The position numbers and the translations under genes are program-made. The notes beneath the pieces are model-generated. The model did no database searches, was not told the DNA's origin, and was given only the letters and a program-made list of their open reading frames with translations. From CBDAKK01 sp965196605 (GTDB lineage Bacteria > Spirochaetota > Spirochaetia > WTKD01 > G963693115), in the NCBI GenBank assembly GCA_965196605.1, contig CBDAKK010000004.1:1-64000 (forward strand): DNA of 64,000 nucleotides. The letters run 5' to 3'. Positions within the stretch are counted from its first letter, which is position 1, and each line of letters opens with the position of its first letter. Below, one piece after another: positions 16,128-21,866 of the stretch.

Positions 16128-16649
16128 TTATCTGCGGTACCCTAAATCAAGTACCTTTGCATTTTGTGTGCCTTCAGCATCACTCACGCTTATTGCATGA
16201 ACCTTTAATCCCCGTGTTGCTCGTAATACCTTTGCTACGTCTTTTCCATCGAGTATCACCTCAATGCTCTGCTCGTCCGCAATAACCGATATTGCTTCGC
16301 ACACGCTATAAACCGCGCGCACGACACTATCAATCACTTTGTTTTGTACTCCTTCCTCCAAAATAACTTCGGGCTTGGGAGCCTCTGCTTCACTGGCAGA
16401 CGCAGGCAGAGAACCCTCTGCTTTTCGTTGACTTTTCTCATGGCTTTTGCGCGCCTTCTCATGGAGCTTCTTGATGGTTTCTACATCTATATCAAGCACG
16501 GCCGCAAGGCGTATGAGTACATCTCCTTGCACCATGCGCTTACCACTTGCCGCAACATACGCTGATGGAAACAAGCCGTGCTTGCCATAAAAACTTTTTG
16601 CATTCATACCCGCCGGTATCTTGCTATCTAATAACTCTTTTAACGTCAT
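16128..16649 (-). CDS. Putative DNA-binding early protein (HTH-like N-terminus)
   Basis: 173 residues from the ATG at 16649, preceded by GGAGGCGTT. The N-terminal 65 residues (TLKELLDSKIPAGMNAKSFY, AASGKRMVQGDVLIRLAAVL, DIDVETIKKLH) look like a Cro/CI-type helix-turn-helix. A charged linker and a C-terminal beta/alpha part (VIDSVVRAVYSVCEAISVIA) follow. It lies between the early promoter and the transposase block, so a regulatory role is reasonable. I know no close named family. It overlaps the upstream gene by 26 bases. Confidence 0.6.
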   Translation of the reverse strand: MTLKELLDSKIPAGMNAKSFYGKHGLFPSAYVAASGKRMVQGDVLIRLAAVLDIDVETIKKLHEKARKSHEKSQRKAEGSLPASASEAEAPKPEVILEEGVQNKVIDSVVRAVYSVCEAISVIADEQSIEVILDGKDVAKVLRATRGLKVHAISVSDAEGTQNAKVLDLGYRR

Positions 16650-16878
16650 AACGCCTCCGATATTCTTGTAATTTCTTTTCTTGCATTGTGAGTGCATGAA
16701 GTTTCACTAGTGTTTGCCCCGCATCTACCATGCGTGTTTTAGCCATAAATAAGCAATAAGCTTTTTTCATAACACTTGGTTCTTTGCGCATGCGCTCCAT
16801 GTAATCACACGCTTCTTCATAACACGCTTTGAGTTTTCTTCGTAGCGTGTGCTTTATTGCCCCTATGTTCTTACTCAT
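16624..16878 (-). CDS. Hypothetical small basic helical protein
   Basis: 84 residues, basic and helical throughout (LRRKLKACYEEACDYMERMR, MVDAGQTLVKLHALTMQEKK). The ATG at 16878 lies just after the membrane-protein gene, with GGAGCTAGCACGTA as RBS. No family recognised. Confidence 0.6.
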   Translation of the reverse strand: MSKNIGAIKHTLRRKLKACYEEACDYMERMRKEPSVMKKAYCLFMAKTRMVDAGQTLVKLHALTMQEKKLQEYRRRYDVKRVIR

Positions 16879-16884
16879 TACGTG

Positions 16885-17136
16885 CTAGCTCCGCAGATAT
16901 TCCATAAAAGATATAACCATATAAATAGTCGAACCTATTGCTATCGAATTAAGAATGAAGCTTACGAGTTCAAGACATACTTGTATAAAGAACGTACCCA
17001 ACCGTTTGCGCCGCGCCCAAAAGTACCCTTCAGGAACTAATGCAATAACAAATGCAAAAAGTGCGATAGCAAGTCTTTTGTATGCTTTCGTGTCGGTTCT
17101 GATTTCAAGGGTTAGCTTATACTGTGCTTCTTTCAT
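16885..17136 (-). CDS. Small membrane protein
   Basis: 83 residues with two predicted membrane segments, about 22-42 (LAIALFAFVIALVPEGYF) and 50-76 (FIQVCLELVSFILNSIAIGS). The first is preceded by a charged soluble N-terminus. An RBS, GGAGGGCAATTGAG, precedes the ATG at 17136. Small early membrane proteins of temperate phages may act in superinfection exclusion or lysis control. That is a guess from type only. Confidence 0.55.
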   Translation of the reverse strand: MKEAQYKLTLEIRTDTKAYKRLAIALFAFVIALVPEGYFWARRKRLGTFFIQVCLELVSFILNSIAIGSTIYMVISFMEYLRS

Positions 17137-17172
17137 CTCAATTGCCCTCCGTAGTGTTTGCTACAAACGCCT

Positions 17173-17454
17173 TTATGTCCTTGTCATTCGCATTAAAATA
17201 ATTATCAAATCTACAATAGTGTGTTCGCGATGAGAGTACATGTCTTCTAACCCAACTTGATTGTCTTCAAGCATGTAAGATGGCATTACTCTCTCGACAT
17301 CGCTAATGCCTCGAGTTTTCTTTACAAGACTCCCCACATACCGATGCAAATCATTGCCTGTAATATTTTGTATTTTGTCTTTGTCAAGTAATTCGTTTAT
17401 TTCCTTTATTGCTTGACCTTGTTGCTCCATAGCTAACTTCTCTTTTTTCGTCAT
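17173..17454 (-). CDS. Hypothetical early protein
   Basis: 93 residues from the ATG at 17454 (MTKKEKLAMEQQGQAIKEIN), which follows AAGGAGGAAACTATT. The N-terminal half is a charged helix; the C-terminus ends VDLIIILMRMTRT. In another frame the end reads NDKDIKAFVANTTEGN, close to ERIKAFVAQR, the end of the next gene upstream. The last ~15 codons may therefore be frameshifted. No family recognised. Confidence 0.5.
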   Translation of the reverse strand: MTKKEKLAMEQQGQAIKEINELLDKDKIQNITGNDLHRYVGSLVKKTRGISDVERVMPSYMLEDNQVGLEDMYSHREHTIVDLIIILMRMTRT

Positions 17455-17467
17455 AATAGTTTCCTCC

Positions 17468-17770
17468 TTAACGTTGCGCCACAAACGCCTTTATGCGCTC
17501 CAATATTTGCCCATCCATAACGTGAAAGCTTAAGCCCATGACGACGCGCCCTTTGTGTAGTACGTGAAACAGGCAATCGTCTCGGTCGGTGTCATACGCG
17601 TATACGCGTACGCATATGTCCTCACTCTCGCAATGCTCTTGGAGTAATGCGCTTACTTCATTCAATGCCCCTTCGTTTGCTTGTTGTGCCGCTACTTCAA
17701 GCGCGCTTAATAACGCCTCTTCTTGCGCGTTGTTTACGTCCCTTACTATTTCATTGATGCGCTTTATCAT
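17468..17770 (-). CDS. Hypothetical early protein
   Basis: 100 residues: an acidic helical first half (VRDVNNAQEEALLSALEVAA) and a beta-rich second half (DICVRVYAYDTDRDDCLFHV, HKGRVVMGLSFHVMDGQILE). Not recognised. The first 11 codons are repeated at 18056-18089, so the gene is flanked by a duplication of its own start. The RBS is weak. Confidence 0.55.
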   Translation of the reverse strand: MIKRINEIVRDVNNAQEEALLSALEVAAQQANEGALNEVSALLQEHCESEDICVRVYAYDTDRDDCLFHVLHKGRVVMGLSFHVMDGQILERIKAFVAQR

Positions 17771-18090
17771 GGTCTTTTATGCCTTTCTTTGTATGCGCCG
17801 CATTAATCGCGCAATCATGTTCGCTTTTCGAACTCGGTTTTTCCTACGTTTGCCGTCTTTCTTTTTTTGCGTTTCGAGGGCGCTCTTCTGCGCTCTGCGC
17901 GCCTTTCGATTATGCGCGGATGGGTTTTTCGCTTCTAGCAACACCATTCCGGTATATGCGTTTTCGGGAATGGGCAGTTCTTTTCTTTTGCGTAAGCGTC
18001 CATGCGCCTTTCTCCATTGTTTTGCTTGTTTTGTATTCATGCTATGCCTCTTTTTCGTCTCTTACTATTTCATTGATGCGCTTTATCATG
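17737..18090. repeat. 35-bp direct repeat flanking a small gene
   Basis: Bases 17737-17771 and 18056-18090 are identical except at one position. Each holds the start codon and first 11 codons (MIKRINEIVRD) of the 17468-17770 gene. The second copy runs into a stop after 15 codons (18042-18089). The segment between the copies carries one complete gene (17777-18040), as expected of an insertion or unequal duplication. Confidence 0.85.
17777..18040 (-). CDS. Very basic small protein
   Basis: 87 residues, about one third lysine or arginine (HGRLRKRKELPIP, KKKDGKRRKNRVRKANMIAR), with no hydrophobic core. It probably binds nucleic acid or is largely unfolded. It lies between the two copies of the 35-bp repeat, so it may be a recent insertion. 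Its start follows GAGGCATAGC at the end of the 15-codon duplicated fragment. Not recognised. Confidence 0.5.
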   Translation of the reverse strand: MNTKQAKQWRKAHGRLRKRKELPIPENAYTGMVLLEAKNPSAHNRKARRAQKSALETQKKKDGKRRKNRVRKANMIARLMRRIQRKA

Positions 18091-18102
18091 CGTAACCTTC
18101 TC

Positions 18103-18351
18103 TTATTTTCCAATCACACAGTTGCCCGACACTTCTATCAGCTTTCCTGTATCTCGTTCGGTAAAATAATAGCCATCACTATTAGCCTCCGAGGCTATTT
18201 TGCCCTTAGAGTGTCCTTCGTATATCTTGCGTTCACCAGAATAACAAGTAATACTTCTACTCTTGCCGTATGCAAATATCTTGCCACGCCTTCCTGCTGT
18301 GCATGAACCGAGCACGATGAATATACATGAAACTAATACAATATTTTTCAT
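18103..18351 (-). CDS. Small putative lipoprotein
   Basis: 82 residues. MKNIVLVSCIFIVLGSC is a short signal peptide with the lipobox LGSC, cysteine 17. The mature part is small, with four further cysteine or aromatic-rich strands (GKSRSITCYSGERKIYEGHS). An excellent RBS, TAGGAGGTGAGGT, precedes the start; the next gene upstream has the identical sequence. It could be an exclusion or lysogenic conversion lipoprotein. The signal is seen, the role is inferred. Confidence 0.65.
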   Translation of the reverse strand: MKNIVLVSCIFIVLGSCTAGRRGKIFAYGKSRSITCYSGERKIYEGHSKGKIASEANSDGYYFTERDTGKLIEVSGNCVIGK

Positions 18352-18368
18352 ACCTCACCTCCTATCAC

Positions 18369-18551
18369 TCATTTCCAAAACTCAACGCCTTGTAATACAT
18401 CAGACGCTCTTGCCGATTGTGGAAGACGGAGCTCAAGGGTCACCCTAAATTCCCCTTGTGTGTGCATCGCTATTTTTTCAAGCGTAGGATTCTGCTTTTT
18501 AATGTGCTCTAACACTACTTGCGCATTGTGCTTTTTTTGCTCTTCTTTCAT
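18369..18551 (-). CDS. Hypothetical small protein
   Basis: 60 residues, MKEEQKKHNAQVVLEHIKKQ then a short beta part (GEFRVTLELRLPQSARASDV). The RBS TAGGAGGTGAGGT is strong and the ATG overlaps the antirepressor stop. No family recognised; it may work with the antirepressor because the two are coupled. Confidence 0.55.
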   Translation of the reverse strand: MKEEQKKHNAQVVLEHIKKQNPTLEKIAMHTQGEFRVTLELRLPQSARASDVLQGVEFWK

Positions 18552-19120
18552 ACCTCACCTCCTACAAGTTGGGGCACGGCTTCTGTATAAGCAATAGCGT
18601 ACTCGCGTGTATTCGAACGCCCTCGTATCATGCGTACTATGGGGCGTACGGTGCCGCGGTCTTTCTTTAATAACGTTGCTATTTCTGCAATGGTAAGTGG
18701 CGGGTTTGTGCGGTTCGCGTATTCTATAAGCTTATGCACCTCCCCAAATGTCCACCTCCCGCGTGTCTTGAAATAATCGAGCAAGGCTTTTGCTTCACGC
18801 ACCGTGTGTTCACAGGCTATAAAATAGCGCCGACACGCACGCCCTTTCTCGTTGTTCTCCACCAAACATAACTCCTTTGCCATGTCCACGCTGATGAAGT
18901 ATTCCCCTAATGGTCGGCCGCCGAGGGGGTTTTTCGGAGATTTCCGAAAAACCTCATAATCTTCATGTTCGATAAATCCATACTGCTCAATGCGGTATTG
19001 CATCCAGTCAGCGAATCTATGACCAGACCCCAAATACTCATGTAACTCGCGAGCATTTACGCCGTGCATGCCACCTCGATATGCCATTACTATCGGTGTT
19101 TGTTCTCTTTCTTCGTGCAT
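18548..19120 (-). CDS. Phage antirepressor (AntA/AntB domain)
   Basis: About 190 residues. GVNARELHEYLGSGHRFADW, MQYRIEQYGFIEHEDYEVF and EYFISVDMAKELCLVENNEK form the AntA/AntB antirepressor domain; the C-terminal 60 residues (LTIAEIATLLKKDRGTVRPI) resemble an HTH. Antirepressors inactivate the lysogenic repressor, in this case probably the one at 20151. The start ATG 19120 is placed after GAGGAGGCAGATG. In P1, ant is controlled by C4 antisense RNA, and a C4-like element lies 600 bp upstream on the same strand. Confidence 0.85.
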   Translation of the reverse strand: MHEEREQTPIVMAYRGGMHGVNARELHEYLGSGHRFADWMQYRIEQYGFIEHEDYEVFRKSPKNPLGGRPLGEYFISVDMAKELCLVENNEKGRACRRYFIACEHTVREAKALLDYFKTRGRWTFGEVHKLIEYANRTNPPLTIAEIATLLKKDRGTVRPIVRMIRGRSNTREYAIAYTEAVPQLVGGEV

Positions 19121-19192
19121 CATCTGCCTCCTCAATATATAGGTGCAAATGCGCAGAGTACCTCACAGCACCCCGCGCGTAACCCTAAACTT

Positions 19193-19567
19193 TTAATCCT
19201 CGCTTTCTTGTTCTTGATATTGCGGAAAATTATCATGGAGCCATTTTGTCAATCGCTCCACAGTCTTATCGTCCCAATCTTTCAGATGAAATGGCTTTTT
19301 TGAGGAACGCTTCCCATTGTACGTATGTCGTATTGTTAAGTCGCACATAGAAAACATGCTCATCATGCCTGCTTCCACAACCCTCCACTCGTCTTTTTCC
19401 TCACCGTAACCCAAATCTTGCATCCGCGCATATTCCATAACACCCACATTGATAAGCTCCAGCACCTTCTCATGTTCTGCCCGTATTTTTTCTTTTGCTT
19501 CCGCCTCGATAGCCTTACATCTATCCAATGCCGCCTTGATTTCTTCGTTTTCTGGATATCCCACCAT
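19193..19567 (-). CDS. Hypothetical early protein
   Basis: 124 residues with an N-terminal helical half (EEIKAALDRCKAIEAEAKEK) and a C-terminal part rich in basic and aromatic residues (KKPFHLKDWDDKTVERLTKW). RBS AAGGAGTAAAGAT. It lies between the leader gene after C4-like RNA B and the antirepressor gene. Not recognised. Confidence 0.6.
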   Translation of the reverse strand: MVGYPENEEIKAALDRCKAIEAEAKEKIRAEHEKVLELINVGVMEYARMQDLGYGEEKDEWRVVEAGMMSMFSMCDLTIRHTYNGKRSSKKPFHLKDWDDKTVERLTKWLHDNFPQYQEQESED

Positions 19568-19578
19568 ATCTTTACTCC

Positions 19579-19713
19579 TTATTTTTTTATAAATTTTACG
19601 TTTCTATTTATGTAGCTCAGTGGTATTTTTCCGCGTATGTATGCGAGTACCAGCTTCGCCATTTCCCTTATCACTTGTTCGTTGTACTCTAAAATCACAT
19701 CTTCACTCCTCAT
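19579..19713 (-). CDS. Small leader-type gene after C4-like RNA B
   Basis: 44 codons from ATG 19713, or 39 from GTG 19698. The GTG is better placed, seven bases after GAGGAG. The protein (ILEYNEQVIREMAKLVLAYI and RGKIPLSYINRNVKFIKK) starts like the small protein after C4-like RNA A. It occupies the position of P1 icd, between C4 and ant. It is shorter than usual gene-calling thresholds and may be missed. An ATG-TGA minimal frame also follows the same GAGGAG. Confidence 0.5.
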   Translation of the reverse strand: MRSEDVILEYNEQVIREMAKLVLAYIRGKIPLSYINRNVKFIKK

Positions 19714-19721
19714 TTATAAAA

Positions 19722-19811
19722 ACCGAATGCAACGCAGAGTGCCATGTCGGGAACTGGGAGGGGACCTCGTAAGCATCGCCCTCTGCGTCTCTTCGGTGCC
19801 ATTCTCATGGC
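19722..19811 (-). ncRNA. C4-like antisense RNA candidate B
   Basis: In leftward RNA: hairpin GCCAT-GAGA-ATGGC (19811-19798), then ACCGAA pairing with TTCGGT (19797-19792 with 19727-19722), enclosing ACGCAGAG pairing with CTCTGCGT (19788-19781 with 19739-19732). The loop holds GTCCCCTCCCA (19765-19755), identical to element A. Stem bases differ between A and B but pairing is kept, which is evidence for a real RNA. The pyrimidine loop could mask a Shine-Dalgarno sequence. It lies upstream of the small leader gene and, further on, the antirepressor, as C4 does in P1/P7. On the plus strand the hairpin is followed by six T residues, so a plus-strand RNA remains possible. Confidence 0.65.
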
Positions 19812-19815
19812 TTTT

Positions 19816-20019
19816 TTATTTTTCATGCGGTATTACCGGCGTTGCTTCTCGCTCCATACGCCATCGCGGTATCTTCCCGAGCACATACGCCATAATTAAT
19901 CGCGCAAACTCACCCTGTATCTTGATGTGCGGGTTCTGCTTCTTCCATGCATCTACCACAGCCTTTTCCTGCGCACTCAATAACGCCGTCAATCGATACT
20001 CTTTCTTATTGTTTTTCAT
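19816..20019 (-). CDS. First early gene: small RHH-like regulator
   Basis: 67 residues, MKNNKKEYRLTALLSAQEKA then VVDAWKKQNPHIKIQGEFAR and LIMAYVLGKIP. The short strand followed by two helices resembles ribbon-helix-helix or other small phage regulators. As the first gene of the leftward operon, divergent from the repressor, it takes the place of ner or cro and could repress the lysogenic side. The RBS is GGGAGAG about nine bases from the ATG. Family assignment is tentative. Confidence 0.55.
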   Translation of the reverse strand: MKNNKKEYRLTALLSAQEKAVVDAWKKQNPHIKIQGEFARLIMAYVLGKIPRWRMEREATPVIPHEK

Positions 20020-20035
20020 ATTCTTCTACTCTCCC

Positions 20036-20092
20036 ATAATGCCGTAAATGGCATTATATTTTAATTATGCCAACTATGGCATTATGTGTCAA
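20036..20092 (-). promoter_or_regulatory. Early promoter with two repressor operators
   Basis: On the minus strand TTGACA (20092-20087), a 17-base spacer and CATAAT (20069-20064) make a near-consensus sigma-70 promoter for the early operon. Two matching dyads overlap it: ATAATGCC-N6-GGCATTAT at 20036-20057, covering the start site, and ATTATGCC-N6-GGCATTAT at 20064-20085, covering -10 and spacer. Their centres are 28 bp apart. They are the obvious binding sites for the repressor encoded at 20151. Confidence 0.85.
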
Positions 20093-20150
20093 GAAAAAAT
20101 GCTAAAAATATGTATTTTTTTTGTAGGTACACACGATAATAAAAAGAGGT

Positions 20151-21149
20151 ATGTTTTGGGATAACGTAGAGGCAATTTTAACTAAAGAAAACAAACTTTC
20201 TCATGGTTGGAAAAAAGAATTAGCAAGACAAACCTCCATTCCTTACAGAACTCTTGTAAATCAATATGAAAATAAATCTGACCCAAAAGCAAAAGATGCT
20301 TCAAAAATAGCACAAGTTCTTATGACTACTGTAGAAGAATTATCTTTAGGCAGAAAACCACATTCGCCAACATTGACGAATGTACAAACTCAAGAAAATC
20401 AAAAAATTATAGAGCAAGCAGAAAAACTAGCAAAAAAAGCAGAAGAATTAAAACAACTCGTACAAGGTGCAAATTTGCCCGCGGGGGCAAATTTAGAAGA
20501 AGCACGACCCCCCACGCCCGCAGCAAAACCACCACCTCAACCAAGCAAACAAGAAAAACTCAAACAAGTCGCCGAGCATTTGCACATGAGCACGCTTGCT
20601 GACATGCAAAACAACACTGCAAAAACGCATGACACACACGAAGCAAGCGACACAGAAAAACTTGCCCTCAAGCTCCAGTCCCTTGCTCATGCCGAAAAAG
20701 CAAACACTCCCATAGTCAATGACGACTGGTATCTGCAAGAAAACGAAATACTCGCCATTCCCGACTGCGATACCATCGCAGCAGGTGAACCCATGACACC
20801 ACTACCCGAGCTCGGTAACACCTACCTTGTTCCCATGTCTCAAATGCCCCAGCCCTTCAATCCCAAAGAATATGGCATCTTCCGCATACGTGGCAACTCG
20901 ATGATTGACATGGATATCAAACACGGCGAACGCGTGCTCATCAAATGGACTACTGCCCCCAAACACAACACTGTCATGCTTGTTTATCGCGAAAATCACG
21001 ACGGTTGCACACTCAAACTTCTCAAGCAAACTGGTACCGAATGGCGTATGTATTGGTGTAATGGCACCGATGAATACAGAATTATGCAACACGGCGACCG
21101 CGTTGTTGGCGAGTATATAAAAGTTGTGGAGCTATGGCGAAGAAAATGA
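20151..21149 (+). CDS. LexA/CI-like phage repressor (S24 peptidase)
   Basis: 332 residues. Residues about 15-65 form an XRE-type helix-turn-helix (KKELARQTSIPYRTLVNQYE). A long linker (70-190) includes a helical stretch and a proline-rich part. The C-terminal S24 peptidase domain has the likely autocleavage pair A211-G212, catalytic Ser250 (RIRGNSMIDM) and Lys289 (GCTLKLLK). Such repressors cleave themselves when RecA is activated, inducing the phage. The ATG follows AAAAAGAGGT. The DNA coding for the first ~105 residues is AT-rich and the rest is richer in C and G. A 10-bp inverted repeat (AAATTTGCCC/GGGCAAATTT, 20471-20494) marks the change, suggesting a mosaic joint. Confidence 0.92.
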   Translation: MFWDNVEAILTKENKLSHGWKKELARQTSIPYRTLVNQYENKSDPKAKDASKIAQVLMTTVEELSLGRKPHSPTLTNVQTQENQKIIEQAEKLAKKAEELKQLVQGANLPAGANLEEARPPTPAAKPPPQPSKQEKLKQVAEHLHMSTLADMQNNTAKTHDTHEASDTEKLALKLQSLAHAEKANTPIVNDDWYLQENEILAIPDCDTIAAGEPMTPLPELGNTYLVPMSQMPQPFNPKEYGIFRIRGNSMIDMDIKHGERVLIKWTTAPKHNTVMLVYRENHDGCTLKLLKQTGTEWRMYWCNGTDEYRIMQHGDRVVGEYIKVVELWRRK

Positions 21150-21165
21150 ATACCAATGAATTACT

Positions 21166-21582
21166 CTAACACCATGATTGTTTTTTAGATTTTCCATCAT
21201 ATAACATTGCATAGCCTTTTTCTAAAAGTATATCTGATATATTTTCACCATCTGCAATAACTTCAGCGACAACTCTAAAATACTTCCCACGCTCCACATC
21301 TACCAAATTAATATTAGTTGCATTTTGTAATAATGACTTCACAAACTCTCGCACTTCAATAGCTTTCTGTTTTTCTTCTTGACACTTACCTCGAATTTCA
21401 GGGGTATCAATCCGTGCCAGTCGTATCCCAAGGCTCTCTCCAAACACCACAGGTACTCCTGCTATGTTTACAAATATCGTGTCCCCATCATACACTCTCA
21501 CCAGTGATACATTTTCAAAACTTTCTGCATACACAGAAACACTTACCCATAAAAGCAAAAATGACAATATACTAATTCGCAT
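21166..21582 (-). CDS. Secreted thermonuclease-like protein (SNase family)
   Basis: 138 residues. Residues 1-19 are a signal peptide ending SVYA. The mature part shows the staphylococcal nuclease fold: VRVYDGDTIFVNIAG, GIRLARIDTPEIRGK (arginine 54 likely catalytic), GKYFRVVAEV (arginine 103) and ISDILLEKGYAMLYDG. It would degrade DNA or RNA outside the cytoplasm. It lies between repressor and gp30 and reads leftward toward the repressor. A phage-carried conversion gene is likely. A complete set of core residues is visible. Confidence 0.85.
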   Translation of the reverse strand: MRISILSFLLLWVSVSVYAESFENVSLVRVYDGDTIFVNIAGVPVVFGESLGIRLARIDTPEIRGKCQEEKQKAIEVREFVKSLLQNATNINLVDVERGKYFRVVAEVIADGENISDILLEKGYAMLYDGKSKKQSWC

Positions 21583-21761
21583 TATCTCATTATAATTGTC
21601 TTACACTTCCTATAGAAATACCCAATCCCGACTTAGCTTTAGCTATCGGTGAGGAGGCGCATAGTTATACTGCCAGTACATGTTTAACAATGGAAATGGC
21701 ATACAGTAACGCACGATTAATAGTAAAACCCGAAAGTGATTGGCTAAAAACTCGATTATAA
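21576..21761 (+). pseudogene. Possible remnant of a plus-strand gene
   Basis: An open plus-strand frame of about 62 codons without a convincing start overlaps the 5' end of the nuclease gene and ends at TAA 21759. Its last ~48 codons look protein-like (IPNPDLALAIGEEAHSYTAS, NARLIVKPESDWLKTRL). I do not recognise the family. It may be the 3' end of a gene cut off when the repressor block and the packaging block were joined, or chance. Confidence 0.25.
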
Positions 21762-21772
21762 AATTTTATCAC

Positions 21773-21866
21773 TTGACATTCCCCTACACCTAGCGTACTA
21801 TCTAAGTGTGCATATACAAATCTGGTGGGCGATTGATGCCTTCCCACTTGTATATGCACATTTTTT
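21773..21866 (+). ncRNA. Compact promoter plus hairpin RNA with terminator
   Basis: TTGACA at 21773-21778, a 17-base spacer and TACTAT at 21796-21801 form a strong promoter. The predicted start (about 21808) is the first base of a long hairpin: arms GTGCATATACAA and TTGTATATGCAC (21808-21819, 21848-21859), a five-base bulge, inner stem GTGGG/CCCAC, a 13-base loop, then six T residues (21861-21866). The transcript would be about 58 bases and contain nothing but this structure. It ends at the 3' edge of the convergent gp30 gene, so it could act as antisense, decoy or trans RNA. No known family recognised. Confidence 0.65.

Noticed and set aside
17173..17454. Frameshift at the end of this small gene
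   Set aside because: The alternative frame resembles the neighbouring protein's last ten residues, but the stretch is too short to call a pseudogene.
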